64,000 nucleotides of DNA from GCA-2728135 sp002728135. Its GTDB lineage: Bacteria; Pseudomonadota; Alphaproteobacteria; UBA828. Below the pieces are notes generated by a model. The model saw only the letters and a list, made by a program, of their open reading frames with translations. It had not been told where the DNA came from and made no database searches. Location: positions 1 to 64,000 of the forward strand of contig CAXEND010000009.1 of NCBI GenBank assembly GCA_963997635.1. The letters are read 5' to 3'. Below are positions 62,620 to 64,000 of this stretch, piece after piece; the stretch's first letter is position 1; the number at the start of each line of letters is the position of its first letter. The position numbers were made by a program, and so were the translations under genes.

Positions 62620-63585
62620 ATGACATTACCATCACTATCAGAAATACAAGATGCTGCAAAAGTTATATACAAAGTAATGCAACCCACACCTGAACTTGTT
62701 TGGCCGTTACTCTCTGAATTTTCTGGTGCCGAAGTCTGGGTAAAACACGAAAATTTCACCCCTATAGGTGCTTTCAAACTTCGAGGAGGGCTAACATATC
62801 TAGACTTTATCAGTAAAAACCCAGAGATAAAAAAAATAATTACTGCAACCCGTGGGAATCATGGCCAGAGTATAGCATTTTCTGCAACATTATATGGCAT
62901 AGAGGCAGAAATTATTGTTCCAAATGGAAATAGTAGCATAAAAAACTCAGCCATAAAAAATTATGGAGCTAAGCTAATCGAACATGGTAAAGACTTCCAG
63001 GATGCGCTTGAATATGCGGAATCAAAGGCAAAACAGACGAATATTCATTTAATACCTTCATACCATCGCCTTCTTGTCGCAGGTGTTGCTACTTATGCTT
63101 TAGAATTTTTTATAGCAGCAAAAAATCTAGATACTATCTATGTTCCCATTGGGTTAGGGTCTGGAATATGCGGTGTTATCTCTGTGAGAGATGCAATGGG
63201 ACTTAAAACCAGAATTGTTGGAGTAGTTAGTAAGAACGCTCCTGCATATGCAAATTCCTTCAAAAGTAAACGAATGGTATCTACAAAACATGCAGATACA
63301 ATAGCTGATGGTCTAGCTTGTCGCATGCCAAATGCAGAGGCTTTTGAACATATAATGGCCGGAGTAGAACGAATTATAACAGTATCTGAAACTGACATCA
63401 TTAATGCTATAGGAACCTATTTTTCATATACTAAAAACGTTGCAGAAGGAGCAGCAGCCGCAGCCTTAGCAGCACTGCTACAAGAAAAACCAAGAATAAA
63501 AGGAAAAAAAATTGGTTTAATACTCTCAGGTAGCAATATTGAACCAAATTTATACAAAAATTCACTTAATCTTTTAAATTCTTAA
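62620..63585 (+). CDS. PLP-dependent threonine/serine dehydratase
   Basis: The 321-residue fold-type II enzyme has the PLP lysine in 'WVKHENFTPIGAFKLRGGLTYL' (about 39-60) and 'TRGNHGQSIAFSATLYG'. 'GLGSGICGVISVRDAMGLKTRIVGV' is the glycine loop for phosphate binding. It lacks a regulatory ACT domain, so it is the catabolic type that turns threonine or serine into ammonia and a 2-oxo acid. It is divergent from liuB. Confidence 0.9.
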   Translation: MTLPSLSEIQDAAKVIYKVMQPTPELVWPLLSEFSGAEVWVKHENFTPIGAFKLRGGLTYLDFISKNPEIKKIITATRGNHGQSIAFSATLYGIEAEIIVPNGNSSIKNSAIKNYGAKLIEHGKDFQDALEYAESKAKQTNIHLIPSYHRLLVAGVATYALEFFIAAKNLDTIYVPIGLGSGICGVISVRDAMGLKTRIVGVVSKNAPAYANSFKSKRMVSTKHADTIADGLACRMPNAEAFEHIMAGVERIITVSETDIINAIGTYFSYTKNVAEGAAAAALAALLQEKPRIKGKKIGLILSGSNIEPNLYKNSLNLLNS

Positions 63586-63600
63586 ATGGACTGGGTTCAA

Positions 63601-64000
63601 TTACCAAGAACCTGAAACAATCCACTTAGTAAGCTGATCTAAACGATCAGTACCCCAAAACATTTCGTTCTCTACAATAAAAATGGGTGACCCAAAGACG
63701 CCTCTTTCTATCGCCTTATCAACCTCAAAACGTAAACGTTCTTTAGTTGTGTCATTCTCTATTTTTGCTGATAGCACCCTAACATCAAGTCCCTCCTCAG
63801 AGGCAGCTTTAAGGATATTTTCGGAATCTGACAAATTGATATTAAGCTGGAAGTAGTTTCTCATTATTCTCAATGCAAATTTCCGAGCTATTTGAGGGTT
63901 ATCATCTACTATAGAATAGTAGGCTCTGCATGCTGACACACTATTAACTGGAAACGGCTCAGGGATCGTAAAAGGAATACCAAGATAATCAGCAGTGCGT
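63601..64000 (-). CDS. 2-hydroxychromene-2-carboxylate isomerase/DsbA-family protein (partial)
   Basis: The frame runs on past the right edge of the window; an internal GTG at 63939 is not its start. The visible 132 residues contain 'RTADYLGIPFTIPEPFPVN', then 'YFQLNINLSDSENILKAASEEGLD' and 'AIERGVFGSPIFIVENEMFWGTDRL', which match the thioredoxin-fold HCCA isomerase family (kappa GST-like). The N-terminal part with the catalytic Ser lies outside. The enzyme isomerises chromene carboxylates in naphthalene-type degradation, but many members have other substrates. Confidence 0.85.
   Translation of the reverse strand, partial: RTADYLGIPFTIPEPFPVNSVSACRAYYSIVDDNPQIARKFALRIMRNYFQLNINLSDSENILKAASEEGLDVRVLSAKIENDTTKERLRFEVDKAIERGVFGSPIFIVENEMFWGTDRLDQLTKWIVSGSW

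Overview
The window is AT-rich DNA (about one third G+C by eye) from a Gram-negative bacterium, most likely a marine-type alphaproteobacterium of the Rhodospirillales-like grade. The evidence is gene order and content: rplM-rpsI-argC, hom-glpX-recJ, and mfd-sdhE with recG and a DUF502 gene alongside are arrangements typical of alphaproteobacteria, and there is a class II fructose bisphosphatase, a DUF1489 gene, and a bacterial hopanoid locus (hpnA, C, D, G, H and shc). I cannot name the species. No CRISPR array, insertion sequence, prophage or plasmid backbone was seen.

Positions 1 to about 21.5 kb form an accessory catabolic region of mostly single genes on alternating strands. It holds two luciferase-like (LLM) flavin/F420 enzymes, an acyl-CoA-dehydrogenase-fold monooxygenase, a class II aldolase, DMT transporters, a lone sugar-type ABC permease, a zinc alcohol dehydrogenase, a D-glutamate cyclase family protein, a VOC protein, a 3-hydroxyacyl-CoA dehydrogenase-like protein, two SDRs, a 2-oxoglutarate/Fe oxygenase, two PPOX-fold proteins and a secreted gamma-glutamyltransferase. 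Its best-defined unit is a cobalt-type nitrile hydratase operon (alpha, beta, accessory protein, then a PPOX flavoprotein) at 12.3-14.6 kb. About 6 kb upstream lies an amidase that closely resembles nitrile-hydratase-linked amidases, so nitrile to amide to acid conversion is plausible. The region ends with a CueR-like regulator divergent from a DUF4396 membrane protein, a short MORN protein and tRNA-Glu.

From 21.5 to 31.7 kb the content is core: tRNA-Glu(TTC), recJ, glpX, hom, an OmpA-like envelope protein, a gamma carbonic anhydrase, argC, rpsI and rplM on the minus strand, with an enoyl-CoA hydratase and a CoA-binding protein divergent from them.

From 32 to 45.2 kb isoprenoid and hopanoid genes are grouped. 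MEP-pathway genes (ispH, dxs, dxr) lie among squalene/hopene genes (hpnC, hpnD, shc) and side-chain genes (hpnH, hpnG, hpnA). A PagL-like lipid A deacylase, a CDP-alcohol phosphatidyltransferase and a phosphocholine-type cytidylyltransferase sit inside this block, so it looks like an outer-membrane lipid remodelling locus. hpnE, needed to finish squalene from HpnC and HpnD, is not in the window.

From 45.3 to 64 kb are pterin dehydratase, mfd, sdhE, recG and DUF502. A minus-strand envelope operon follows (galU, ugd, phosphomannomutase/phosphoglucomutase, amidase, D-Ala-D-Ala carboxypeptidase), then a J-domain protein, a DUF1489 gene, leucine-degradation genes (liuC, liuB), a threonine dehydratase and an edge-truncated thioredoxin-fold isomerase.
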